From CAWBAT01 sp963810905 (GTDB taxonomy: Bacteria; Acidobacteriota; Terriglobia; Versatilivoradales; Versatilivoraceae): a stretch of DNA of 64,000 nt. The translations under genes were made by a program, and so were the position numbers. Every line of letters starts with the position of its first letter. Position 1 is the first letter of the stretch. Under the pieces are notes generated by a model. It had not been told where the DNA came from. It ran no database searches and was given only the letters and a program-made list of their open reading frames with translations. Positions 47,801-55,424 of the stretch are shown one piece after another. The stretch covers positions 62,001-126,000 of the forward strand of contig CAWEPG010000013.1 in the NCBI GenBank assembly GCA_963810905.1, given 5' to 3'.

Positions 47801-47940
47801 GCGGGCTGGTTGTAAGCCAATTACTCACGCTGTACACAACTCCAGTCGTCTATCTCTATTTTGACCGCCTGCAGCATTGGTGGAGCCGGGTACACATGCG
47901 AAATCGAAACAAAATTGAGCCGCGCGGCTCAGAAGCATGA
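44849..47940 (+). CDS. RND efflux permease 2 (MdtC-like), one frameshift
   Basis: Second inner-membrane pump, about 1030 residues when joined. RRPIGTTLLTIAITLAGAVAF at the N-terminus, STGFVVDDAIVVIENI in TM4, GFFPQQDNGRL, then SADLIIARLRPKLAKVPG in a second frame, and LALETGPGSELRRPLG near the end. The frame breaks near 46681-46690; one added C (CCC for CC) gives LKPVQERKISADLIIARL without a gap. It starts 3 bases after permease 1. Together with the adaptor and outer membrane channel this is an MdtABC-type efflux set with two different pumps. Confidence 0.9.
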
Positions 47941-48072
47941 GGATCGGAAATCATTTATCATGTTCCAGATAACGACAACATTACCATGCACGGATCTACG
48001 AGCTGCTCACCTTTTGGAAAAAAGGGGGCTGCAGCGCTTTTTACAAAGATCGGTTAACACGAAAGACGACTC

Positions 48073-49569
48073 ATGAACCAAATGTTTAGAACCTTTGCTG
48101 AAGGCCTTCGATATTCTCTAGTTGTTCTATTCGCTGGCGGCGCTCTTCTATCGAGCGCTTGCATGGTCGGCCCGAAGTATCAACGACCCACCGCCTCCAT
48201 ACCTGCGGAATATAAAGAGCCGCCACCCGACAACTTCAAGGAGGTTGGTCAATGGAAACCGGCTGAGCCAAACGATGGGACGATCCGTGGAAAGTGGTGG
48301 GAGATCTTTAATGACCCGGAACTTAATGAGCTCGAAGAGCAGGTGAACCTGTCCAACCAGAACATCCTTGCGGCTGAGGCGCAGTTCCGCGGAGCAAGAG
48401 AAGCAGTGCGAATTACACGCTCCGGCCTCTTCCCGACGGTCAGCGTCAACCCCTCCATTATCAGTTCGCGAACCTCCACTCCAGTTTCGAACAACCCTGT
48501 GTCCGGCGTGCGAACGGCCTATATTCTGCCTTTCGAGGTATCTTACGTGGCCGATATTTGGGGAAGCATTCGACGAAGCATTACAGCAAGCGCAGAGTCT
48601 GCTCAGGTGACAGCTGCCCAGTTGGAGAATGCCCGTCTGGCATTCCATGCTGAGTTGGCCCAGCTGTATTTTGAACTGCGGGGCGTGGATGGCGACCAGG
48701 AGTTGCTGGAAAGCACGGTGAAGTCCTATGAAGACTTTCTTCACCTCACCGAGGATCGGTTTAATAGTGGGGTCGCATCGGGTGGGGATGTTGCCCAGGC
48801 ACAGACGCAGTTGGACACAGCACGGGCACAGTTAATAGACCTTGGAGTCGCTAGGGCCCAGTTCGAGCACGCCATCGCCATCCTGATTGGGAAGCCGCCT
48901 TCGGCCCTCACGATCCCTCACCGAGCCATTACTTCGCAGCCGCCGCCTATTCCGGTCGGAGTTCCTTCGACACTGCTGGAACGACGCCCCGATATTGCTG
49001 GTGCCGAACGCCAGATGGCTTCGGCAAACGAACAGATTGGGATTGCCAAAGCGGCCTACTATCCGACGCTGACATTGGTAGGCTCAGCAGGGCTGGCTAG
49101 CACGGATTTCACGTCGTGGTTCACGTGGCCGAGCCGCCTATGGTCGGTTGGGCCCCAGTTGGCAGAGACACTCTTCGATGCAGGGAAACGCCGCGCCCAA
49201 GTGGGCCTGGCGCAAGCCGACTACGATACCACTGTGGCCAACTACCGGCAAACTGTCTTAACTGGATTTCAGCAAGTGGAGGATCATCTGGCGGCCCTGC
49301 GAATTCTCGAAAACGAAGCGCGGGTTGAAGAGGAGGCTGTCCGTGCAGCCAGGGATTCACTATCCATTTCCACATACCAGTACAAGGGCGGAACCGCCAG
49401 TTATCTGCAAGTGATTATTTCACAAACCATCGCGTTCCAAAATGAAAGGGCATCCTTGGATATTATTGCCCGCCGCATGGTTGCGAGCGTACTCCTGATT
49501 GAAGCTCTGGGTGGCGGATGGGACGCTTCGAAATTGCCCACAACAACAGAATTGGTGCACGGCAAGTAG
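48073..49569 (+). CDS. Outer membrane efflux lipoprotein (OprM/NodT family)
   Basis: 498 residues. Lipoprotein signal with lipobox LSSAC (Cys at about residue 30). Two outer-membrane-efflux repeats of the TolC fold follow: helices with FNDPELNELEEQVNLSNQNI and GVASGGDVAQAQTQLDTARA, the ERRPDIAGAERQMASANEQIG equatorial segment, and a second repeat ending with SYLQVIISQ. It completes the tripartite pump from adaptor and permeases. Gap to permease 2 is about 130 bases without a terminator. Confidence 0.94.
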   Translation: MNQMFRTFAEGLRYSLVVLFAGGALLSSACMVGPKYQRPTASIPAEYKEPPPDNFKEVGQWKPAEPNDGTIRGKWWEIFNDPELNELEEQVNLSNQNILAAEAQFRGAREAVRITRSGLFPTVSVNPSIISSRTSTPVSNNPVSGVRTAYILPFEVSYVADIWGSIRRSITASAESAQVTAAQLENARLAFHAELAQLYFELRGVDGDQELLESTVKSYEDFLHLTEDRFNSGVASGGDVAQAQTQLDTARAQLIDLGVARAQFEHAIAILIGKPPSALTIPHRAITSQPPPIPVGVPSTLLERRPDIAGAERQMASANEQIGIAKAAYYPTLTLVGSAGLASTDFTSWFTWPSRLWSVGPQLAETLFDAGKRRAQVGLAQADYDTTVANYRQTVLTGFQQVEDHLAALRILENEARVEEEAVRAARDSLSISTYQYKGGTASYLQVIISQTIAFQNERASLDIIARRMVASVLLIEALGGGWDASKLPTTTELVHGK

Positions 49570-49652
49570 TCAGGCACGATAATATCCTGCAGAATTCGAA
49601 CCAGAGCTTCCGGATTTGATTGACCTTCGTGGGGGAAAAGGCCACAAGACTC

Positions 49653-49991
49653 ATGTTCGAACGCCAACCCGCATCCATACTTCACAATCGAGAGGGGATA
49701 ACGCACTCTTCGCACCGACCCTGGCTGTGGCTATTAGTTCTTGCTCTGCTGTGCGGAGGAGTGTATCTCTGTGACTATCTTTATGTTCGTTACAGGATCT
49801 CCAACAACCGCAATCCGTTTGGAGTGGTAAACATTCGGCGCTACTTCGCGATCCCACAAAAGAGTGGCAAAACCGAACTCGTCTTTCAAGAACCGGAGGA
49901 CCAGGTCTGTGTTCAATCCCTCTTTCCTCACTTCGGCTACAGTCCATGCTGGTATGCCAAGAGAAGAAATGTGAGACGGATCGATATGTGA
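49653..49991 (+). CDS. Small single-TM protein, unknown
   Basis: 112 residues. A basic N-terminus precedes one TM helix (PWLWLLVLALLCGGVYLCDYLY). A conserved-looking outer part follows with FAIPQKSGKTELVF and QVCVQSLFPHFGYSPCWYAK, which contains two Cys. The pattern of a short anchor plus a small compact domain suggests a real membrane-anchored protein. I cannot name the family. It lies 83 bases after the efflux channel. Confidence 0.6.
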   Translation: MFERQPASILHNREGITHSSHRPWLWLLVLALLCGGVYLCDYLYVRYRISNNRNPFGVVNIRRYFAIPQKSGKTELVFQEPEDQVCVQSLFPHFGYSPCWYAKRRNVRRIDM

Positions 49992-50321
49992 TTCCAAGGA
50001 TCCGGTCTACCCGAGTAACCTCGCAGCCTTCGATTTCTAACTAATGCTGACTACGTATTTGGTAAGGCAGGCCGCACTTGGCGAGCGCGCCGAATGCTCG
50101 GCGGTTTCGGCGAAACCGCCCTACTGTGGCTGGGGTCGTTGACCCCGGCCCGGCGGCCGGCCTCACCGAGGCCGGCTACAACATAGACTTTGTCAACGGG
50201 ATCGCTGATCCCAGCACACCAAGGCCGTCTACAACAAGAACCTATGCAACTTAAGTATAAGCTTATAATTTGCCCACATCGCATACACTATTCCTCCCAA
50301 CAATCGAGGAAGGAAGTACTC
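49992..50321. other. Intergenic region with hairpin array
   Basis: It separates the efflux side (+) from DAHP synthase (-), which converge here. The contents are the four-hairpin array (50100-50212) and nothing gene-like. Confidence 0.6.
50100..50212. repeat. Array of four perfect hairpins with 3-base loops
   Basis: GGCGGTTTC-GGC-GAAACCGCC (50100-50120), GGGGTC-GTT-GACCCC (50132-50146), GCCGGCCTC-ACC-GAGGCCGGC (50156-50176) and GGGATC-GCT-GATCCC (50198-50212). All stems are perfect and all loops three bases. Short linkers with CTAC or CTACAAC separate them. It looks like a cluster of REP-type elements and could also end transcription from both sides. Confidence 0.75.
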
Positions 50322-51353
50322 TCAAGGGAGAGAACGGCCCACGGCCAGCACGACCTGGCGCATTTTTGACATCAAGGTGTGGAATTGAGCGGGGGTAAGC
50401 GACTGGGAACCGTCGGAAAGGGCTTTGCGAGGTTCGGGGTGCATTTCGATCATCACCCCGTCAGCGCCGGCAGCCACAGCGGCTAGGGCCATAGCCGGGA
50501 CAAATCGGCTGACACCCACCCCATGACTGGGATCAACAAAGACTGGCAAATGCGAAACCTCCTTGAGCACCGGAACCGCGCTCAGATCCAAGGTATTGCG
50601 CGTGTAGTTCCGATCCAGCGGATGGACACCGCGTTCGCAGAGCATGATATTCTGATTACCCTGGCTGAGGAGATACTCGGCGGCCAGAAGGAATTCATCC
50701 AAAGTGGCGCTCGGGCCTCGTTTCAATAGGACTGCCCGCTGGGAACGTCCAGCCTCAATCAAAAGTGGAAAGTTCTGCATGTTGCGCGCGCCAATTTGGA
50801 GTATGTCAACATAGCTCGCCACCATATCAACGAAATCCGGTTGCATCACTTCCGAGATCGTCAGCAACCCTTGCTCTTGGCCCACCCGTTTTAGAATTCT
50901 TAGGCCTTCTTCCTGCAAACCCTGAAAAGAGTAAGGCGACGTGCGCGGTTTAAAGGCACCCCCTCGCAACACCGTGGCACCTGCTTCCCTGGCTTCATGA
51001 GCTGCCACAGACATCTGTTCATAGCTTTCCACAGAACAGGGGCCGGCGATAACCTGGATCTGTGAACCGCCAAAACGAATCTTCTGGATGACAACGACGG
51101 TGTCGGCGCAATGAAACTCGCGAGAAGCTAACTTGTAAGGGCGGCTCACATGCGCCACGTGTTCAACGCCGGGTAAACCTCCCAGATTTTGCGATAGTAA
51201 TTCCCGGATATCAGGGGATATGGCACTGGGTATTCCAATGGCCACCCTCTGTCCGCCAGGCATGATCAGTGCCCGCATCCCTTGTTTTTCTATAGCAGAA
51301 ACGACCTGTTGAATCTCGCCCTCTGTTGCCGATACGGTCATAACGATGATCAT
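50322..51353 (-). CDS. aroF: DAHP synthase, class with N-terminal ferredoxin-like domain
   Basis: Condenses PEP and erythrose-4-phosphate to DAHP, first step to aromatic amino acids. 343 residues: an N-terminal regulatory ferredoxin-like domain (1-70, as in the Thermotoga enzyme, where tyrosine and phenylalanine bind) and a TIM barrel with VIAGPCSVES, RGGAFKPRTSPYSFQG, QIGARNMQNF, LLKRGPSATLDEFL, CERGVHP, VDPSHGVG and MIEMHPEP. It resembles KdsA in fold, but the extra domain and RGGAFKPRTSPY are specific for DAHP synthase. It appears to be transcribed alone. Confidence 0.95.
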   Translation of the reverse strand: MIIVMTVSATEGEIQQVVSAIEKQGMRALIMPGGQRVAIGIPSAISPDIRELLSQNLGGLPGVEHVAHVSRPYKLASREFHCADTVVVIQKIRFGGSQIQVIAGPCSVESYEQMSVAAHEAREAGATVLRGGAFKPRTSPYSFQGLQEEGLRILKRVGQEQGLLTISEVMQPDFVDMVASYVDILQIGARNMQNFPLLIEAGRSQRAVLLKRGPSATLDEFLLAAEYLLSQGNQNIMLCERGVHPLDRNYTRNTLDLSAVPVLKEVSHLPVFVDPSHGVGVSRFVPAMALAAVAAGADGVMIEMHPEPRKALSDGSQSLTPAQFHTLMSKMRQVVLAVGRSLP

Positions 51354-51498
51354 AATGGCCCCATTCCTGCATGAAGATCATTTGTCGAGGACATCTTACC
51401 AAACTGTATTGTCATCCGGAAGCAGATGGCCCAGCTTAATTTTTCAATTTCTGCTTCGATCGTAGCAGTAGACACTTATGGGCAGACCTCGCAGGGTT

Positions 51499-52950
51499 TC
51501 AGAATTCAAATTTCATTTGACCTGAGTCTGGGTGCTTCAGAATGGTAAAGTAAAAAATCGAACCCTTAGTCGGTTCTGATTCTACCCAGATCCGTCCGCC
51601 ATGCCGCTCGACGATTTTTTTGCAGACAGCCAATCCAATGCCTGTTCCAGGATATTCTCTTCGGGTGTGCAGACGCTGAAACACATGAAAAATACGTTCG
51701 AAGTGCTGGGGTTCTATCCCAATTCCGTTGTCCTGGACTGAGAATAGCCATTCGTCTTTCCTGCGCATAGCAGCAATGTGAATTTGCGGATTGCGATCCC
51801 CACAAAATCTTAGAGCATTGCTTATCAGGTTCTGGAAAAGTTGGATCAATTGCGTTTCGTCTGCCAATATGTTTGGCAATGAATCATGAGTGATCTCAGC
51901 TTTCGTCTCTCCCACGGTGGCGGAGAGATTGGTTAGAACTACCTCTAGAACAGCCCCGCAATCCGTGTGCTCAAAAAGGTTGCCTCGCGTCTCCAATCTT
52001 GAAAAAGTCAGTAGATCGTCAATCAGAGCCTGCATCCGAACCACCCCGTCGATCGTGTGGGTGATTAACTTGTCTCCTAGTGAGCCGAGCTTATCCAGGT
52101 AACGCTCCCGTAAGAGTTGGGCACACCCTTCAATTGCGCGGAGCGGTTCTTGCAGATCGTGAGAAGCAACATAGGCAAACTGCTCGAGCTCTTTGTTTGA
52201 ACGCTCCAGGTCGGCTGTGGTGCGTCTTAATTCTTTGACGGTACGGATTCTGTCTGAAATGTTAATCAGAGAGGCTGCCACAAACATCCCCCCATCAGTT
52301 TTCATGGGTTTAAGCCCAATCTCGACAGGAATATCCACACCATCTTTGCGCCTGCCCACTAGGTCACGTCCTCCGCCCATCGCGCGGGCTTTCGGATCCT
52401 CAAAGAATGCCTTACGATCCTCTAAGTGACTTGCGCGGTAATGCTCGGGTACTAGAATCTCGACAGATTCCCCGACCAATTCATCCCTTGAATAGCCAAA
52501 CAGATCTTCTGCCTCCGCATTGACAAGCTCGATCCTGCCTTCATTATTGATGATGATCATTGCATTAGGTGCTGCTTCGACGGCAACGCGAAACATTTCC
52601 GCTGCGTGGGAGGGATCAGAGGCCCTCCAGTAGATTCCCATCAGGCACAATGGGTCCTCGCCTCCATTTTGGCGGGTGATCCCTAATAAGATTAGACGAT
52701 GAATGGTTCCATCCGATCTCAGTATTTTGATACTGCATTCACACCGAGTATGTTTCTCGGCTGCCTCAAGAAATGCCCGATTCACATCAGCTCTGTCATC
52801 CGGATGTACGATTGCCAAAAAATCGCAGAATCTTCTGGGATGCAACTTTGGGTCTAGAGCAAGAAGTTGTTCCAGGTTATCGTCCCAAGTTATGCAGTCG
52901 TCTGTGATATTCCAGGCCCATAGGCCGATTTTCGAGAGTTCAAAATCCAA
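51499..52950 (-). CDS. Soluble PAS-PAS sensor histidine kinase
   Basis: 483 residues, no TM helix. PAS 1 (about 1-110) with GLWAWNITDDCITWDD, PAS 2 (about 120-235) with EAEDLFGYSRDELVG, a short coiled coil, HisKA with His in YVASHDLQEPLRAI, and HATPase with NLISNALRFC, QDNGIGI and GTGIGLAV. All catalytic motifs are present. The start is TTG with GGGGAG 6 bases upstream. The REC-GGDEF gene lies upstream on the same strand, about 380 bases away across a repeat, so they may act together but are not tightly linked. Confidence 0.92.
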   Translation of the reverse strand: MDFELSKIGLWAWNITDDCITWDDNLEQLLALDPKLHPRRFCDFLAIVHPDDRADVNRAFLEAAEKHTRCECSIKILRSDGTIHRLILLGITRQNGGEDPLCLMGIYWRASDPSHAAEMFRVAVEAAPNAMIIINNEGRIELVNAEAEDLFGYSRDELVGESVEILVPEHYRASHLEDRKAFFEDPKARAMGGGRDLVGRRKDGVDIPVEIGLKPMKTDGGMFVAASLINISDRIRTVKELRRTTADLERSNKELEQFAYVASHDLQEPLRAIEGCAQLLRERYLDKLGSLGDKLITHTIDGVVRMQALIDDLLTFSRLETRGNLFEHTDCGAVLEVVLTNLSATVGETKAEITHDSLPNILADETQLIQLFQNLISNALRFCGDRNPQIHIAAMRRKDEWLFSVQDNGIGIEPQHFERIFHVFQRLHTRREYPGTGIGLAVCKKIVERHGGRIWVESEPTKGSIFYFTILKHPDSGQMKFEF

Positions 52951-53331
52951 CGCACTCCCCTGAGTTTTGTCTGACTGCTGGATTAGACTGTAGATTTGAC
53001 GTCTCCCCGCATTCCTCTTTGGATCTCTTTTACAGGTAAATCGAGCGCCTGCTTATTTCCTGTACTGGGCAACGAATACTGTTCTATTAAACCTTGGTTG
53101 CTTTGGACCCAGGGCGGCGATCGCGTGTGACCGCCGTCACTCGCTCCCTGGCCCTGGGCTATTTTATCTGGTCCCTTACAGGGCCAAAAGCTTCTGTCCG
53201 TGCCGCCTTCCAACACTCCCTGTGTCTGGCCAAAAGATATGGAACATGATCAGATTGACAAGGGGGACTTGAAGAGGACTATGCTGGATTTGTAGCATTT
53301 TTTAGTGTGTTTGTATTAGATGACTTCTATT
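52951..53331. other. Intergenic region with repeat
   Basis: No gene. It holds the inverted-repeat element at about 53107-53230 described separately. Confidence 0.5.
53107..53230. repeat. Inverted-repeat element around CCCAGGG/CCCTGGG
   Basis: GGACCCAGGGCGGCGATCGC at the left faces CTCCCTGGCCCTGGGC about 35 bases on, giving a long imperfect hairpin. TATTTTATCTGGTCCCTTAC and AGGGCCAAAAGCTTC then follow, with GGTCCC/AGGGCC forming a second weak stem. The type (GGG CGGCG ... CCCTGGGCTAT) looks like a dispersed intergenic repeat. Only one copy is seen in this window. Confidence 0.45.
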
Positions 53332-54225
53332 TTATTGAAAGTAGTGTGCGCTTCGCTTCTCGGAATACATTGCCTCGTCGGCTCGAGCCATCATGTCATG
53401 AATCGATAGGCTGGCCGAGGCAGCGAAAACGACTGCCCCGAGACTGATCGAGAGCGGATAGGCCCTTAATGAACTTCCCTTGCGTAACATCTTCGTGAGA
53501 CGGTCTGAAATCGTCCGAATGGAATACCTTTTGCTCTGGATAGAAAGTACAGCAAACTCGTCACCGCCCACGCGCCCCAAAACATCCGAATCTCGAAAGG
53601 TTTTTCTCAATACCTCTGCCAATTGCACTAAAGCCTCGTCACCAGTCTGGTGTCCAAATGAGTCATTAATCTTCTTCAGACCGTTGACGTCTACAAAAGC
53701 GAGCAACAGGTTTTGTCTGTCACGGAGGGCCAACCTGATCTGTTGTTCGGAGATAAAAATGAAACCACGCCGATTGTACAAACCTGTCAGTTCATCTCTT
53801 AAAGACAGTTCGTAATGCTTCATGAACAATCGATGTCGTTCTAAGGCATATCGGGTAGATTGCTCAAGCCGACGTCTGTCATAGTGGCCCTTGACGAGGT
53901 AATCTTGTGCTCCTTCATGCAACGCCCTTATTGCCGTCGCCTCATCGTCGAGGCTTGTCAGGACGATCACAGGTAACTTCCAGACTTCGCGACGGAACTT
54001 AATCAACGTCTCAAGACCAAGGCTGTCTGGGAGTCCAAGATCTAACATGACCACGTCAAATTGTTCTTGAGCGGCGAGAGCTAACCCTTCACTAAGTCTT
54101 TCGACGTGAGTCACTTCGTACTGGGATGGATGCGCTGTAGGCAGATTCTCCCGCAATAAAAGCACATCGGTGGGACTATCCTCAATCAAGAGGACTCGAA
54201 TGCGAAAGGGGTGTCCTGTCGGCAA
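53332..54225 (-). CDS. Response regulator diguanylate cyclase (REC-GGDEF)
   Basis: 297 residues. REC domain (about 8-125) with acidic residues in LLIEDSPTD, phospho-acceptor Asp in VVMLDLGLPD and Lys in YLVKGH. GGDEF domain (about 135-295) with DELTGLYNRRGF and the intact signature RVGGDEFAVL. It should make cyclic di-GMP, unlike the degenerate REC-GGDEF protein at 15.4 kb. No I-site RxxD is seen five residues before GGDEF (RDSDVLGRVGGDEF has RDSD slightly further upstream), so feedback inhibition is uncertain. Start TTG; ribosome site weak. Confidence 0.92.
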   Translation of the reverse strand: MPTGHPFRIRVLLIEDSPTDVLLLRENLPTAHPSQYEVTHVERLSEGLALAAQEQFDVVMLDLGLPDSLGLETLIKFRREVWKLPVIVLTSLDDEATAIRALHEGAQDYLVKGHYDRRRLEQSTRYALERHRLFMKHYELSLRDELTGLYNRRGFIFISEQQIRLALRDRQNLLLAFVDVNGLKKINDSFGHQTGDEALVQLAEVLRKTFRDSDVLGRVGGDEFAVLSIQSKRYSIRTISDRLTKMLRKGSSLRAYPLSISLGAVVFAASASLSIHDMMARADEAMYSEKRSAHYFQ

Positions 54226-55054
54226 GTTGGAGTACTCGATTTTCTAAACAATCAATACCCACGGAGTCAAGCTCGTGTCAGTTCACAATTCAAAATTCAT
54301 TTGAAGTGAATCTTGGTGTATCTGCGTCAAACATTCTTTAATGATAACATCCCTTCAATGAGTCAAGTGGGAACAAAATATCCAAGCGAAAAATCGACTT
54401 CTTCTCTCCAGAAGACATTTTGCCAGGTAAAGCCCCTTGCCGTTACCAACACTGAACCCGTGGCCAGCACTTTTTGCCCGGTTTCGCATAGTTCGGTTGC
54501 CTGGTCCAGCGTTATTTCCGGATTGATGGAGGAAACTCAATCCATCCTTACTTTCGGGCCGGATCTTGATTCATTCCATCGCCGAAAATTGCATCGATCG
54601 ATTCATCTAGAATCGGATCATTTTTTGCATCATGGGATCTGTTAGTTACTTAGGCCGGGCTTTCGAGAGAGCTCGGGGCTGTAAGTGTTCGGATTGTTCT
54701 TTGCACGACAAGCTCCAAAATCCACTAGAGTGTATTGAGTACAAGAATGAACACTGCTACCGGTGAGAAATCAGGGACAGGGAACTACCCATGCGGCAAA
54801 CTCATCAATAGTTTGATTAACGGTATAAAGAAAGTTTGGACAAAAATGAATTTAGAGTTCCCAAGTTGAACTGCAATGGTAACTCGTGTTCAAACCCTCA
54901 GGATTACTTTGTCCGAAAATTCGCACCCTAATTCTAGCTAGAAATTGCAGGCAGCAATGCTCACCACTCTCCCAACTAGAATTCCGAGTCTTTTGCTTTG
55001 TAGCCAATAAAGTCGGTCCACAGTGAAGCTAACCTAGCGAGGCGAGTCGAAATA

Positions 55055-55140
55055 AGTCTCCTCTCGGGAGGAGAAGAAGCCTTGAGTCCTCAGGGGGGTA
55101 GAATTCCTGCCGGGACTCGGGGAATCCTGCCCGCTTTTTG
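55055..55140 (+). ncRNA. Candidate structured RNA (two hairpins plus U-rich end)
   Basis: CTCCTC-TCGG-GAGGAG forms a stable tetraloop hairpin. It is followed by GAGTCC ... CAGG ... CCTG ... GGACTC, two nested stems, and then a CCTGCCCGCTTTTTG tail. It stands in long non-coding DNA. No family recognised; only the pairing supports it. Confidence 0.3.
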
Positions 55141-55363
55141 TCATTGACGAACCCACCCCTACCTGAAGGTGCGAAAAAAATGAAAGCTGTATAGGGAACA
55201 GACGCTGTTCCTTTCCTGGTTGAATTGCGGAGCGATCTAAAATTAGCGCTCCGTAGGAAAAGGGAACGCTACGGTGAGCATTCCCTACAATTAATTCCGC
55301 AATCTTTCACACCTTCCCTCCTTTGCGGAAGGGAATTCAGACTCTCACCTGTTTGAATGCGAC

Positions 55364-55392
55364 TTGGTAGGGGCAGTTACCGCCCCTACCAA
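55364..55392 (-). terminator. Perfect hairpin after the DUF6600 gene
   Basis: TTGGTAGGGGC and GCCCCTACCAA pair over 11 bases with a 7-base loop, about 30 bases after the stop of the minus-strand gene. There is no strong T run, so it may be a repeat or an mRNA-stabilising hairpin rather than a true terminator. Confidence 0.4.
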
Positions 55393-55424
55393 ACAAAGCT
55401 AAAGTCGTATCTCGGCAGGTGGTC

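Larger units (their letters stand above)
54226..55424. other. 1.2-kb non-coding region with structured elements
   Basis: No convincing gene in six frames. A minus-strand stretch at 54355-54480 reads VGNGKGLYLAKCLLE, faintly like the end of an ATPase domain, but is too short to call. The right half holds the hairpin pair at 55055-55140, AGGGAACAGACGCTGTTCCT (about 55193-55214, hairpin), and the perfect hairpin at 55364-55392. Confidence 0.5.

Noticed and set aside
54355..54540. Minus-strand GKGLYLAKCLLE stretch that might be the end of a kinase ATPase domain
   Set aside because: Only a few residues match and the other kinase boxes are absent; too weak to call a relic.
54313..54645. + strand open frame of 110 codons in the 1.2-kb gap
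   Set aside because: No ribosome site, no domain, Ser/His-rich random-like sequence.
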